Positions 17,697-25,872 of a DNA stretch of 64,000 nucleotides are shown here, piece by piece. The notes below the pieces were generated by a model. That model searched no databases. It saw nothing but the letters and a program-made list of their open reading frames with translations, and was not told where the DNA came from. A program made the position numbers and the translations under genes. Every line of letters starts with the position of its first letter. Within the stretch, counting starts at the first letter, position 1. This stretch comes from Hyphomicrobiales bacterium (GTDB lineage: Bacteria; Pseudomonadota; Alphaproteobacteria; Rhizobiales; JAJFHB01): positions 407,842 to 471,841 of the forward strand of contig JAJFHE010000050.1 of the NCBI GenBank assembly GCA_021775755.1. The letters are read 5' to 3'.

Positions 17697-18515
17697 TCAC
17701 CCGGTTGTTCCGGGGCGCCAAAGGCGGATGATATTACGCGCCAGCACGAAGGCGATGGCCAAGAGGATCATAGCGCCGATAAACAGGCCGACGAAAATCG
17801 AGTAATCGAACTTATACCTGTCCTGACGAGGATCATAGACCGTGCAGAACAGCCTGATCCGGTCGAGCAGACCATCGAGGCTTGCCAGCGAACCGTTACG
17901 GTCGAACAGCAGGTCCTTGAGGGGCTCTATGAGAGCCGGTGGTTCGAAGGCCGTTCCGTAAACCTGCGTGTAGATCTTTCCGGTTGCATCGATCAGGGTG
18001 ACCTGGGCGAGATGATCGTAACCATAGGGCGAGTCCTGAAATATGAAGCCCGTGTCTTCGGTCAGCTCGCCGACGGCCTGTTCGCTCGCACTTACAAAAA
18101 TCCAGCCCGGCAGGTCTATGCCGCGGCTCCTTGAATAGGCGGCCATGCGTTTGGGCGTGTCGTAGCGCGTGTCGAAGCCGACGGTCACGACAGTGAAACT
18201 GTCCTCGCCGAGTACGTCGCGTGCGCCATCAACGGCGCGGTAGAGGCTCTCAGTAATCATCGGACAGAAATGGTGGCAACTTGTGTAGATCATCGAGACG
18301 ATGAGCGGCTTGCCGCGGAACTGACGCAGATCGACCTCGGTATTGTCGGAAGACATGAGGTCATAGTTGCCGACTTCTCGGCCGATTGCGGCCTGGCTCA
18401 CGGCGAGCGCCGCATGCTCGTCAAACTCCTCGTCGGCCTCCTGTGACGCCAGTGCCGGCGCCGCGGCGCACGCGATTGCGAATGCCAGTGCGGCAAGAGC
18501 GGACTTGAGCTGCAT
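17697..18515 (-). CDS. SCO1/SenC-family copper chaperone
   Basis: 272-residue thioredoxin-fold protein that delivers copper to the CuA site of heme-copper enzymes. A signal peptide (about 1-24, ending PALA) precedes the copper motif TSCHHFCPM and the distal ligand YGYDHLAQVT. Near the C terminus a hydrophobic helix (FDYSIFVGLFIGAMILLAIAF) anchors it, an unusual addition for Sco. The start MQLKSALAAL is chosen to leave a short gap after ctaB; an in-frame start nine codons earlier would overlap ctaB and neither has a strong ribosome site. It is next to a CuA-bearing subunit II gene. Confidence 0.86.
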   Translation of the reverse strand: MQLKSALAALAFAIACAAAPALASQEADEEFDEHAALAVSQAAIGREVGNYDLMSSDNTEVDLRQFRGKPLIVSMIYTSCHHFCPMITESLYRAVDGARDVLGEDSFTVVTVGFDTRYDTPKRMAAYSRSRGIDLPGWIFVSASEQAVGELTEDTGFIFQDSPYGYDHLAQVTLIDATGKIYTQVYGTAFEPPALIEPLKDLLFDRNGSLASLDGLLDRIRLFCTVYDPRQDRYKFDYSIFVGLFIGAMILLAIAFVLARNIIRLWRPGTTG

Positions 18516-18519
18516 CACG

Positions 18520-19377
18520 TTACAAACTGATCGCACCATCAATCATCGCCCCGATGAGTAACAGGCACAGCTGGATGAGCGATGCATGGAAATTGGCGAT
18601 TGCTTTCTTCGGTCCCGGGTCTCCCACCAGCTCAATGCTGCGCTTGATGAAGAGCGCACCGCCGACCGTGGCTGCAACGAGGTACACCCAGCCGAGGCCG
18701 AACGCAAAGGGCACGAGCGACAGCGCCACGAGAGCGACGGTGTGCGCAAGGATGATCTTTGCGGCCAACGCGTCTCCGACAACCACGGGAAGCATGGGAA
18801 CACGCGCTTCGGCATACTCGTCATGCAGGGCCATGGCCAGGCTCCAGAAATGCGGCGGCGTCCACAAAAACAGAACCACCGCAAGCAAGGCCGGCACGAG
18901 TGGCAGCGACGGGTCGATGGCGGCCGCGCCGGCAAGCACTGCAAAGCTGCCGGCGAGCCCGCCGATCACAATGTTCCATACGCTGCGCCGTTTGAGCCAT
19001 ACCGTGTAGACAACGCCGTACACAAACGCCCCCATGAAAACATAAAGCGCCACGTACGCGTTGAGCACGTAAGCCGCCGCACCCACTGACACGAGCAGCA
19101 GCAGGCCGATGCTCGCTAGCCATTGCCATCCCGCCTTGAAGACGCCGGTGACAAACGGCCGGTCACGCGTGCGCTTCATGTGCGCGTCGAGATCGCGCTC
19201 GACATACTGATTGAAGGCACCCGCACTTGCAGAAGATACAAACACCGCCAAGGCCAACACCAAAACCTGCCAGAAGCCGAGCGCCACGCCTGGCGTAATC
19301 GCATACCCGGCGAGCGCACACAGCATGATCGCGAAGCCGATGCGGAGCTTGAAGACGTTATTGATGTTCTTCAACAT
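18520..19377 (-). CDS. ctaB: Protoheme IX farnesyltransferase (heme O synthase)
   Basis: 285-residue UbiA-type membrane prenyltransferase converting heme b to heme O. It has the two Asp-rich motifs NQYVERDLDAHMKRTRDRP and, later, HDEYAEARVPMLP, with LWTPPHFWSLA between them. About eight membrane helices are apparent. It follows the heme-copper subunit I gene by 69 bases that include a hairpin, so the enzyme it serves probably contains heme O or A at one site. No heme A synthase (ctaA) is seen nearby. Confidence 0.9.
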   Translation of the reverse strand: MLKNINNVFKLRIGFAIMLCALAGYAITPGVALGFWQVLVLALAVFVSSASAGAFNQYVERDLDAHMKRTRDRPFVTGVFKAGWQWLASIGLLLLVSVGAAAYVLNAYVALYVFMGAFVYGVVYTVWLKRRSVWNIVIGGLAGSFAVLAGAAAIDPSLPLVPALLAVVLFLWTPPHFWSLAMALHDEYAEARVPMLPVVVGDALAAKIILAHTVALVALSLVPFAFGLGWVYLVAATVGGALFIKRSIELVGDPGPKKAIANFHASLIQLCLLLIGAMIDGAISL

Positions 19378-19409
19378 GCGAACTTTCCTTGCTTGAGCGG
19401 TGAACGTTC

Positions 19410-19440
19410 AGGGGGCCCCGTTAGGGGAGAGAGCCCCCCT
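19410..19440 (-). terminator. GC-rich hairpin between heme-copper subunit I and ctaB
   Basis: An inverted repeat, AGGGGG against CCCCCT with a G/C-rich flank, spans the intergenic gap. It has no T tract, so it may attenuate or protect the message and need not end transcription fully. Confidence 0.4.
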
Positions 19441-19446
19441 GCTCGC

Positions 19447-21141
19447 TTAGCTCAGAGGCCAGACCTCCGACAGGAACTTCCAGTTCACGAAGTAGTAGAG
19501 AACGAACGCGGTGAAGAAGATCGCGACGAGAACGATGGTGCCAGGAACCTTGACCTGCTCCTCCGAACCATAGTTCGCCACGGCCGCGCCGCCGTCAAAG
19601 ATTATCGGGTTCGCTTTCGCGACCGCCTCGTCGCGGCGCTTGCCGAACAGCACCGAACCAACAACGATTACTACGTACATCGCTCCTCCAACCCCGGCGA
19701 GAAGCGCGCTTATGCCGTTCAAGCCCATCATCAGGAACGCCGTTCCAGGCACCTCCACCGACATGATCGCATCGGTGAACGTGATGTCCCAATGACGCCG
19801 TGCGACACCGAGCGTACCCGCGCCCATCATAAAGAGCGAGATACCCGCGACCCCGATGCCGAAGATGTAGGGCTGCCACTTGGCCATACCCGGCAGGATG
19901 ATTTCACGACGGAAGATCAGCGGCACGACCAGATAGGTGACCGCCATGAACGTAAGCGTCGTTCCCGCGACCACCGTGGCGTGGAAGTGACCCGGCACAT
20001 AGAGCGTGTTGTGGATGATCAGATTGATCTGTTCCGTCCCCATCACGACACCGGAGATGCCACCGAGGAAACCGAACATGACGAGCGACATGAACATGCC
20101 GGAGAATGCCGGATTGCCCCAGGGTGCCTTGCGCAGCCACTCGAATATGCCGTGCGTAAAACCCCTGCGCCGCTGCGCCGCCTCGATGGCGCCGGGAACG
20201 CTAAGGCCATGGATCATGGAACCGAGAACGGCGAGATACATGGCATAGCTGGTGTTAAAGATCTTCCATTCCGAGCTGACGCCGGGCTCCACCAAAAGAT
20301 GGTGAGCGGAGGCAAGTTGCAGGAAGAGAATGTAGAGCAGGAAAGCCGTGCGGCTGACCTTCTCCGACAGCGGCTTGGCACCGAGCACCATGGCGGCAAT
20401 GCAGTACCATACGGCAACATGCGCCGCCACGTTGATCTGCTGCGAAGAGTGCCCCATGCCCCACCAGATAATCTTGTAGAGCAGTGTGTCGATGTTGGCG
20501 ATGAAGCCCATGGACCACAGCCATGTCGGGATCAGGATGACCGCACCCGAGGCGATTGTGAACACCGCGATAATCGCGGCGGTAATCGCACCGAATGTAA
20601 CCAGCGGCACCGAACCTTCATAGGTCTTCTCGTTCTTGGCCACGACCAGCGTCGCGAAGAACACGAACAACGCAATCAGTGCTCCAACGGCGAAGATAAT
20701 CAACCCCAGATAGAAGTGCGGTTCCGCCTTCATCGGGACATAGGACGTGAACATCACGGTCGAGTCGCCCTGCAGAACGGCAACGTTCGCCATTACGGCA
20801 CCGACCACCATCATTATGAAGGCAAGCCAGGCGAATTTCGGCGTCGCCAGTCTTGAATTCAACAATATGGCACTGGCGAAGTAGAGGATCGCGACCTCGA
20901 AAAACAGGATCCAAAACAACAGCACGTCCGCACCATGCGCCGTGAGCACGAGATAGAACATATCTGCATCGAGCAAATGCACCGCCGGCCAGCGTGTCAT
21001 TGCAACCAGCACGCCGAACAAACCGCCTACGGCCAGAAAAACGACCGCAACCACTGCGTTCGCCTTGATCAGCGCTTCGGCCGTCCGGTCAACTTTTAGC
21101 CCTGTATCGGGGCAGGTTCTGAAATTGGCTGCGCTTGCCAT
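19447..21141 (-). CDS. Heme-copper reductase subunit I, probable nitric oxide reductase of eNOR type
   Basis: 564-residue, roughly 14-helix membrane subunit. Heme ligands His69 (TAHG) and His385/His387 (VPGHFH) and CuB ligands His231 and His280-His281 (SAHHLL) are all present. Where O2-reducing oxidases have the His-x-x-x-Tyr cross-link (HPEVY), this protein reads HSSQQ, with Gln235 in the Tyr position. Loss of that Tyr is a hallmark of NO-reducing members, and in eNOR a Gln is reported there (from memory). Neighbours nirS, ctaB and sco, a CuA subunit II, an upstream FNR/NNR box and absence of norBC in the window support NO reduction. An oxidase role is less likely but not excluded. Start follows CTAGGAGG. 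Confidence 0.7.
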   Translation of the reverse strand: MASAANFRTCPDTGLKVDRTAEALIKANAVVAVVFLAVGGLFGVLVAMTRWPAVHLLDADMFYLVLTAHGADVLLFWILFFEVAILYFASAILLNSRLATPKFAWLAFIMMVVGAVMANVAVLQGDSTVMFTSYVPMKAEPHFYLGLIIFAVGALIALFVFFATLVVAKNEKTYEGSVPLVTFGAITAAIIAVFTIASGAVILIPTWLWSMGFIANIDTLLYKIIWWGMGHSSQQINVAAHVAVWYCIAAMVLGAKPLSEKVSRTAFLLYILFLQLASAHHLLVEPGVSSEWKIFNTSYAMYLAVLGSMIHGLSVPGAIEAAQRRRGFTHGIFEWLRKAPWGNPAFSGMFMSLVMFGFLGGISGVVMGTEQINLIIHNTLYVPGHFHATVVAGTTLTFMAVTYLVVPLIFRREIILPGMAKWQPYIFGIGVAGISLFMMGAGTLGVARRHWDITFTDAIMSVEVPGTAFLMMGLNGISALLAGVGGAMYVVIVVGSVLFGKRRDEAVAKANPIIFDGGAAVANYGSEEQVKVPGTIVLVAIFFTAFVLYYFVNWKFLSEVWPLS

Positions 21142-21150
21142 CGCTGCCTC

Positions 21151-21750
21151 CTAGTTTTCGCCCGCGGCATCCGATGCGGCAGGTTCGCCGCTCGATACCG
21201 GTTCAGCGCTTGGTTCGACCACATAGATCCGGCCAACCATGGTGTGGTGGCCGACTCCGCAGAATTCATTGCAGACCACATCGAACTGCCCGAGCTCGTT
21301 CGGACGCATCGTCACCACCATTTCGTAGCCGGGGTGAACCTGCAGGTTGATGTTGGTGGGCTGCAGCGAGAACCCGTGCTGCCAGTCGACCGACGCGAGA
21401 TGCAGGCGGTATTCCTTATCGAGCTCAAGCTCCAGGACGGGCCACCATTCCCACAAACGCCCGAGCATGTAGATGTCGGAGCCGGGCGGCGGATGCACTA
21501 CCGGAATGCCGGTATCGCCCTCTTCGCGCACGGTGTACTGATCGGCCATCGCTTCGGTACGTTCAGCGAACCGGTCAGGCGTTATCTGATAGGTTTCGTT
21601 GGATAGATTCTGTTCGCCGGTCAGGTGCCAGTAGATCATGGCAAAGAACATGATCAGGCCCCAGACGAATGAAATCGTTATCCATGTGACTTCGACTTTG
21701 GTGAGTGGTTCGTTCCACCAAATCCGTTGTTCGGGCGATTGCAGCGCCAT
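21151..21750 (-). CDS. Heme-copper reductase subunit II with CuA site
   Basis: 199 residues: a short cytoplasmic start, one membrane helix (WITISFVWGLIMFFAMIYWH), then a periplasmic cupredoxin domain. The CuA ligands are complete: the His in VDWQHGFSL and the loop CNEFCGVGHHTM (Cys, Cys, His, Met). The second transmembrane helix of typical oxidase subunit II is absent. The C-terminal tail is acidic and Ser/Ala-rich. It precedes subunit I by nine bases and follows a GGGGAGG ribosome site. A cytochrome c such as the one at 22125-22550 is a likely electron donor. Confidence 0.85.
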   Translation of the reverse strand: MALQSPEQRIWWNEPLTKVEVTWITISFVWGLIMFFAMIYWHLTGEQNLSNETYQITPDRFAERTEAMADQYTVREEGDTGIPVVHPPPGSDIYMLGRLWEWWPVLELELDKEYRLHLASVDWQHGFSLQPTNINLQVHPGYEMVVTMRPNELGQFDVVCNEFCGVGHHTMVGRIYVVEPSAEPVSSGEPAASDAAGEN

Positions 21751-21765
21751 CGGTGCCTCCCCGTA

Positions 21766-21930
21766 TTAATTCGCAATGGGTATCTGCGCGACCTCGATGA
21801 TCCCCCACACGATGTAAAGGATCGTCGGAGAGGCAACGCCGAGGAACAGGAGAATGAACGGATTGTCGAGCAACCGTTGCATGAAGGGAATGTCTTGATC
21901 ATCCGGTGTTTCGGACGCTTTGTTGGCCAT
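21766..21930 (-). CDS. Small single-helix membrane protein, probable third subunit of the heme-copper enzyme
   Basis: 54 residues: an acidic, soluble N terminus (ANKASETPDDQDIPF) and one membrane helix (NPFILLFLGVASPTILYIVWG). The ATG at 21930 follows GGGGAG and a longer in-frame ORF upstream has no coding look. It is the first gene after the FNR/NNR box at 22024-22037 and lies 15 bases before subunit II. Small one-helix subunits are common in heme-copper complexes; I do not recognise this one by family. Confidence 0.75.
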   Translation of the reverse strand: MANKASETPDDQDIPFMQRLLDNPFILLFLGVASPTILYIVWGIIEVAQIPIAN

Positions 21931-22023
21931 GGAGTGTACTCCCCTGATTGACCGGTGGACCGAGTCCCGACTCGGCCCGAATACCGTCCACTGAACACTA
22001 GATCCGCGCGTGACAAGTGGTCC

Positions 22024-22037
22024 TTGACATTTGTCAA
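22024..22037 (-). promoter_or_regulatory. FNR/NNR-type box of the heme-copper operon
   Basis: TTGACATTTGTCAA, a perfect TTGAC-N4-GTCAA dyad. Its centre is about 100 bases upstream of the small subunit start. A transcription start near 21989 would place the box at -41.5, with CTAGTG (21996-22001, minus strand) as a weak -10. Confidence 0.8.
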
Positions 22038-22067
22038 GAAGCGTCATTGCAGACTCTGAAACCGCAC

Positions 22068-22103
22068 AAAAAAAGGCTCCGCGGACGCGAGCCCGCGGAG
22101 CCT
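22068..22103 (-). terminator. Rho-independent terminator of the cytochrome c gene
   Basis: On the minus strand AGGCTCCGCGG pairs with CCGCGGAGCCT around a short loop and is followed by seven Ts. It lies just past the cytochrome c stop codon at 22125 and just before the next promoter box, insulating the two units. Confidence 0.9.
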
Positions 22104-22124
22104 CTGATTGGGAGGAAATTGCAG

Positions 22125-22550
22125 CTATTCAGATGCTGCGGCGAGACCTGCAAGATAGGCTGCAATGTTCTCGCGCAGGGACTGCTTCCTGAATTTGTTG
22201 CGCATTTTCGTGGTGATGTCGTCGGTCCCCAAAAGTTCGACCATGAATGCTTTGGGGTCCTCAAGATAGGCGATCAGGCTTTCCTGATCCCATACCAGAC
22301 CCTGCTCGCCGGCGGTGACATATGAGTCCGAATAGTCGTAACCCTCAGCAGTTCCCGCCTGACGGCCGATGATGCCGAACAGGCTTGGACCGACGCGGTT
22401 TTCGCCCTCTTCCAGAGAGTGACAGGACTTGCAACGCTTATACCCCTTTTCGCCCTTGACCGGATCGCCGTCCGCCATAGCCATCTGGGGGGCCAGAGCG
22501 AAAAACGCCGTTGCCATACCCGCCAACACCACTGCTCTGAAAGTTCTCAT
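22125..22550 (-). CDS. Periplasmic class I cytochrome c
   Basis: 141-residue precursor: signal peptide to about MAMA (residue 26), heme motif CKSCH (about 40-44), GPSLFGIIGRQAG, and a late Met in the TTKMRNKF segment that fits the sixth ligand. It belongs to the c2/c550 group. Preceded by its own FNR/NNR-type box and the ribosome site GGAGGAATTGAA, and ended by a strong terminator, it is a single-gene unit. It is a good candidate electron carrier from a bc1 complex to NirS and to the CuA subunit. Confidence 0.9.
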   Translation of the reverse strand: MRTFRAVVLAGMATAFFALAPQMAMADGDPVKGEKGYKRCKSCHSLEEGENRVGPSLFGIIGRQAGTAEGYDYSDSYVTAGEQGLVWDQESLIAYLEDPKAFMVELLGTDDITTKMRNKFRKQSLRENIAAYLAGLAAASE

Positions 22551-22681
22551 TTCAATTCCTCCGTGTCACACGCCGCTCCCGGGTTCGGTACCTGTTGCCC
22601 GGCAAACCGGCGAGCGTATGCTGCCGCCCTCTCATATAGAGAGATTCAAACGACACCCTATCCAACACGCCGGGAAGCTCC

Positions 22682-22695
22682 TTGACATTGATCAA
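22682..22695 (-). promoter_or_regulatory. FNR/NNR-type box of the cytochrome c gene
   Basis: TTGACATTGATCAA (TTGAC-N4-ATCAA). It lies 131 bases upstream of the cytochrome c ATG. A start near 22647 would put the box at -41.5, with TAGGGT on the minus strand as a possible -10. Confidence 0.78.
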
Positions 22696-22726
22696 GTGTC
22701 GAACAACGAACTGTAACAGCAGAAAA

Positions 22727-22909
22727 CTATGGGCCTGTGAAGTACCTGATGGCGGCAAAGCTGGTAACGCCCAGTATCAACAGGATGGCGAAAAATACGA
22801 CCGAGCGCTGCTGCAAATGACGTCCGAGAAACCGTTCAATCAGCAACAGACACCAGTCAGACACGAGATAGAGCAGGATGGCGACCAATGTGAAATAGAC
22901 AATTTCCAT
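22727..22909 (-). CDS. Small two-helix membrane protein
   Basis: 60 residues, nearly all hydrophobic: helix 1 (EIVYFTLVAILLYLVSDWCLLLI) and helix 2 (VVFFAILLILGVTSFAAI) around a basic loop RFLGRHLQQR. The ATG at 22909 is preceded by AAAGAGG. The long in-frame extension upstream (to 23269) overlaps the opposite gene and is not coding-like. It sits upstream of the cytochrome c promoter in the same direction and may share the respiration role; no family recognised. Confidence 0.65.
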   Translation of the reverse strand: MEIVYFTLVAILLYLVSDWCLLLIERFLGRHLQQRSVVFFAILLILGVTSFAAIRYFTGP

Positions 22910-23093
22910 AGCCTCTTTGCCTTTTATCGTGCCCGGGCCACGGTAGGAAACTGCCGCAGGTCTCACGGTTATGCAAGATGCCGCCCGGTAGACAGACCCT
23001 TTCGGAATTGACGCGACCTGCGTTTGGGAGAGAATGCACCCGACGCCGCCCGCATGCACCAGCGACACATTGATCCACAAGAAAAGCAACTTC

Positions 23094-24281
23094 ATGCCGC
23101 CGTCTGAACCACAATCCGCACCGCGAGACGAAATCGGCCTGCTGTCGCGATGCATTGCGTTGAACATGAACATCGATGAGCTGTCGGCGTTGCGTCTGGA
23201 GCTCCTATCCAGCCCCGCAAAGTGGACTGAAGTCATCGAGGCAGCACGCAAGCGTAATCTTTTTTCCATTCTGCGGCACCAACTCGCCGTGCACGGCCTG
23301 ATACCTCCCGCCGGCCCGAACAGCGGCGAGGATCTTGTGTCGATCCCGGCATTTTTTGCGAAGGTTGCCGCCGATCACACGTTGAAACGCCTGGAAATGA
23401 CAAATGGTCTTCGGCTGATCACTGGCATTTTGAACGGGATCGGCATTGAACCCGTCCTGCTCAAGGGTGCCATATCGTTGTGGACCGGCGAGCCCGGATG
23501 GCGTCAGTTGCGGGACCTGGACATCCTTGTTACTCCGGAACAGTCGAAGGCGGCGTTTCAAGCGCTTGTCGATAACGGGTTCTCGCTGGTCGAGAAGCCG
23601 GTTACGACCCCCTATCACTTAGCGGGTCTGCGCCGGCATGACATTCCAGGTTGGATCGAGTTTCACTTCGGTGCGTCCAGCATCCATGGCGAAGAACATC
23701 TGCCGACCGCGGAACTGCGCGCCGCGACAACGTTCAGCGAACAGAACGGCGTTCGTGCCGGTTTCTATCCCCTGCCCCTGCAGATCCTGCATGGCCTCAT
23801 CCACCATCATTTCCACCATCACTGCGGTCTCTACGGCATTATCCATCTCAAAGGGCTGTTTGAGTTCGCAGCCGCCATGGGTGCACTCTCCGAAGACGAG
23901 CGCGCGTTTCTTGCCGATCGCGTGACGTGGGACGCCCGGCTGCTTGCGGCGTTCGACCTTTGGATGGCCGGCGCGCAAGAGCTTCTTGGAATGGTTCCGC
24001 CGGCGGGCTTTGAGATTATGCCGGACGCGGTCGAGCGGTGGCAGCACGTGCGAAAACGCCTCGCCGACAACACCATGTGCAGCTACTACCGCGGGTACGT
24101 GGAGAGCATGGCCATGCTGATGAACGAGGACCGGCTACGGATCACCGCCAAGCGATCCGGCAAGAGCGTGCGGGAAATGGCAAGGACGGCGAGGTTCATG
24201 CCGGTCTGGCGAGCGCTTGACGCCCCGCACATGAGCAGCAAGAGATCGAACGTTCTCAAGTCGGCCGGGATTGTGAACTAG
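23094..24281 (+). CDS. Nucleotidyltransferase-like protein (NTP_transf_5 type)
   Basis: 395 residues. The segment GIEPVLLKGAISLW followed by QLRDLDILVTPEQSKAAFQAL is the core of the NTP_transf_5 nucleotidyltransferase fold (LKG, then DLDILV with the metal-binding Asp pair). The C-terminal half is helical and His-rich around HGLIHHHFHHHCGLYGI. Such proteins occur with PqqD-like and HprK-like genes in lasso-peptide and other peptide-modifying loci. The start MPPSEPQSAP is provisional; an in-frame start 20 codons earlier is possible. It is convergent with the TPR glycosyltransferase. Confidence 0.72.
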   Translation: MPPSEPQSAPRDEIGLLSRCIALNMNIDELSALRLELLSSPAKWTEVIEAARKRNLFSILRHQLAVHGLIPPAGPNSGEDLVSIPAFFAKVAADHTLKRLEMTNGLRLITGILNGIGIEPVLLKGAISLWTGEPGWRQLRDLDILVTPEQSKAAFQALVDNGFSLVEKPVTTPYHLAGLRRHDIPGWIEFHFGASSIHGEEHLPTAELRAATTFSEQNGVRAGFYPLPLQILHGLIHHHFHHHCGLYGIIHLKGLFEFAAAMGALSEDERAFLADRVTWDARLLAAFDLWMAGAQELLGMVPPAGFEIMPDAVERWQHVRKRLADNTMCSYYRGYVESMAMLMNEDRLRITAKRSGKSVREMARTARFMPVWRALDAPHMSSKRSNVLKSAGIVN

Positions 24282-24327
24282 AACAGTATGTGTTCATGAG
24301 GATCGACGCAGGCGCGCCGGCTATTCA

Positions 24328-25464
24328 TCAATCCGCAGGCATGCCCCGCCTGTCTTCGGCAACGCCCAGGCGTGCCTGAAGATCAAGGCGGCCGGGCTCT
24401 TCGCGCTGCGCCCTGCCAAACCACTCAGCGGAGCGCCCATAGTCACCCAACTCGAAGTGGCAAACCCCGAGCGACTCGTAAGCCAGAATGTCGAAAATGC
24501 GCCGGTCGTAGGACGCTTGCTCGCCGTAAACGGTCAAGCTGTCGATGGCGGCAAGTTCGCCGAGCAGGCCGGCGGCCCCCGCATAGTCGCGCTTGTGCAT
24601 CTTGACCCGTGCATCTGTCCACTTGATTGCCGGGCACTTGGGGAACAATCGGCGCGCCTCCGCAAGTAGATCGTCGTCAACTGTTTCGTGACGCTCCTGC
24701 CAGCGCAGCAATTCTCCGAACGCCTGCAGACCCGAACCGGAGGGAAGACTCTGAGCACGCACGAGTTCAACGGCGCGCCTCAGATACTTCGCGGCTTCCT
24801 GCGACCGTCCCAGTTCTTCCAGAATGGTCCCGACATGCCGCAGGTTGTAAATGTCGTTGGGCATATCTTCCAATTGCTTCTTAAGCAACGGAAGGTCGCG
24901 AGCGTATTTATGCGACTGTTCACCTTCGTACCCTATATGGTCGATCGTGAACGCGCACTTGCCGACTTCAAGTCCGTCTTCCTCACACATTCGCTCGATG
25001 CCGGGAATGATCTTCTCGTGCATGACCCGTGTGAAGCGAACACGCGGATCATTGCGAAATATCCGATACTCGTAATAGGCGGTGAAACCGGGCCTTGGAT
25101 GAAACCGGACCCGGTGGGCGGCTTTCGAAGGATCGGAAAGAAACGCCTCTACAGCCTCGCGATCGATATCTCGCACCCTCTCGTCAGCATCAATGTAAAG
25201 GATCCACTCGCCCGCCGCGGCATCCAGAGCGGCATTGCGTGCCTTGGAGAAGTCATTTTCCCAAGCAACGTCGAAAACCTTTGCACCGTGTTCGAGCGCG
25301 ACCAATTTCGTTCGATCCCGCGAACCGGTGTCGGCGATGATTATCTCATCTACCACATCGGAAATGGACGCCAGGCACTCCCCAAGCACAGTCTCTTCGT
25401 CGCGGACGATAAGTGCAGCGGAAAACAGAGGCCGTTCAGTCGTTTTTGTACGGGTGTTCAACAC
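24328..25464 (-). CDS. GT2 glycosyltransferase with C-terminal TPR-like repeats
   Basis: 378 residues. The N-terminal GT-A domain has SAALIVRDEETVLGECLAS, ADTGSRDRT and the DxD-like ILYIDADERV, plus ARNAALDAA and the late VMHEKI region. After about residue 200 it is helical with TPR-type repeats (LRHVGTILEELGRSQEAAKYL; ESLGVCHFELGDYGRSAEWF). This WaaE/SunS-like arrangement occurs in lipopolysaccharide and in peptide S-glycosyltransferases. The start is GTG at 25464 (TTG next is possible). It lies 70 bases downstream of the small peptide gene on the same strand, so the peptide is one conceivable acceptor. Confidence 0.82.
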   Translation of the reverse strand: MLNTRTKTTERPLFSAALIVRDEETVLGECLASISDVVDEIIIADTGSRDRTKLVALEHGAKVFDVAWENDFSKARNAALDAAAGEWILYIDADERVRDIDREAVEAFLSDPSKAAHRVRFHPRPGFTAYYEYRIFRNDPRVRFTRVMHEKIIPGIERMCEEDGLEVGKCAFTIDHIGYEGEQSHKYARDLPLLKKQLEDMPNDIYNLRHVGTILEELGRSQEAAKYLRRAVELVRAQSLPSGSGLQAFGELLRWQERHETVDDDLLAEARRLFPKCPAIKWTDARVKMHKRDYAGAAGLLGELAAIDSLTVYGEQASYDRRIFDILAYESLGVCHFELGDYGRSAEWFGRAQREEPGRLDLQARLGVAEDRRGMPAD

Positions 25465-25534
25465 GCCACCGTCCAGCCAAGCCTAATGGCTCCGGCGTTA
25501 TTCGGAGGAGCGTAAAGTCGCGGGCGAAGTACTA

Positions 25535-25714
25535 TTAAGAAGTTGTCGAGTTGGAGACGATCGCGGCCATGGCACTGTTGACCGTCAAGCCGTCCATGGA
25601 GAAGGATGCAACCGCCGGGGCAACGAACGCGGCGCCGGTAATAAACTTCTTTATGACGTCGCGACGGCCCGCGTCGACCTGATCGAGGATTTTCTGTTCG
25701 TTGTCTTTCGTCAT
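25535..25714 (-). CDS. 59-residue candidate precursor or signal-like peptide
   Basis: A small gene with an unusually good GGGAGGG ribosome site seven bases before its ATG. The product has a charged N-terminal half (TKDNEQKILDQVDAGRRDVI), then KKFITGAAFVAPAVASFSMD, and ends GLTVNSAMAAIVSNSTTS. The tail is rich in Ser/Thr, and the middle resembles short Tat-like leader sequences (RRDVIKKF). It lies between the HprK-related kinase and the TPR glycosyltransferase, downstream of a PqqD-like gene. It could be the substrate of these enzymes or a small secreted or anchored protein. I recognise the AAFVAPAVASFSMDGL pattern as recurring in short bacterial proteins but not a function. Confidence 0.7.
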   Translation of the reverse strand: MTKDNEQKILDQVDAGRRDVIKKFITGAAFVAPAVASFSMDGLTVNSAMAAIVSNSTTS

Positions 25715-25769
25715 CCGCTCGCCCTCCCAATTCGGACCATCTCACTGCTCAAAGCAGTTTGTTGATGCA

Positions 25770-25799
25770 TGTTTATCATTCCGCCGGCGCCGTGTGCAA
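25770..25799 (-). promoter_or_regulatory. Candidate promoter of the small peptide gene
   Basis: On the minus strand TTGCAC (25794-25799) is followed after 18 bases by TAAACA (25770-25775). This lies in a 158-base AT-richer gap after the kinase gene, about 56 bases upstream of the peptide ATG. Assignment rests on pattern only. Confidence 0.35.
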
Positions 25800-25872
25800 T
25801 ACGCAAATGGCAATTTTCGCCTGTAAAACCCATTTGCTCCAAGTTTCTATGGCGCAATAAATATGCGTAACC

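Noticed and set aside
19123-20856. 577-codon plus-strand ORF opposite the heme-copper subunit I gene
   Set aside because: It is the shadow of a real gene on the minus strand; composition is Arg/His/Asp-rich without domains, and it spans two genes.
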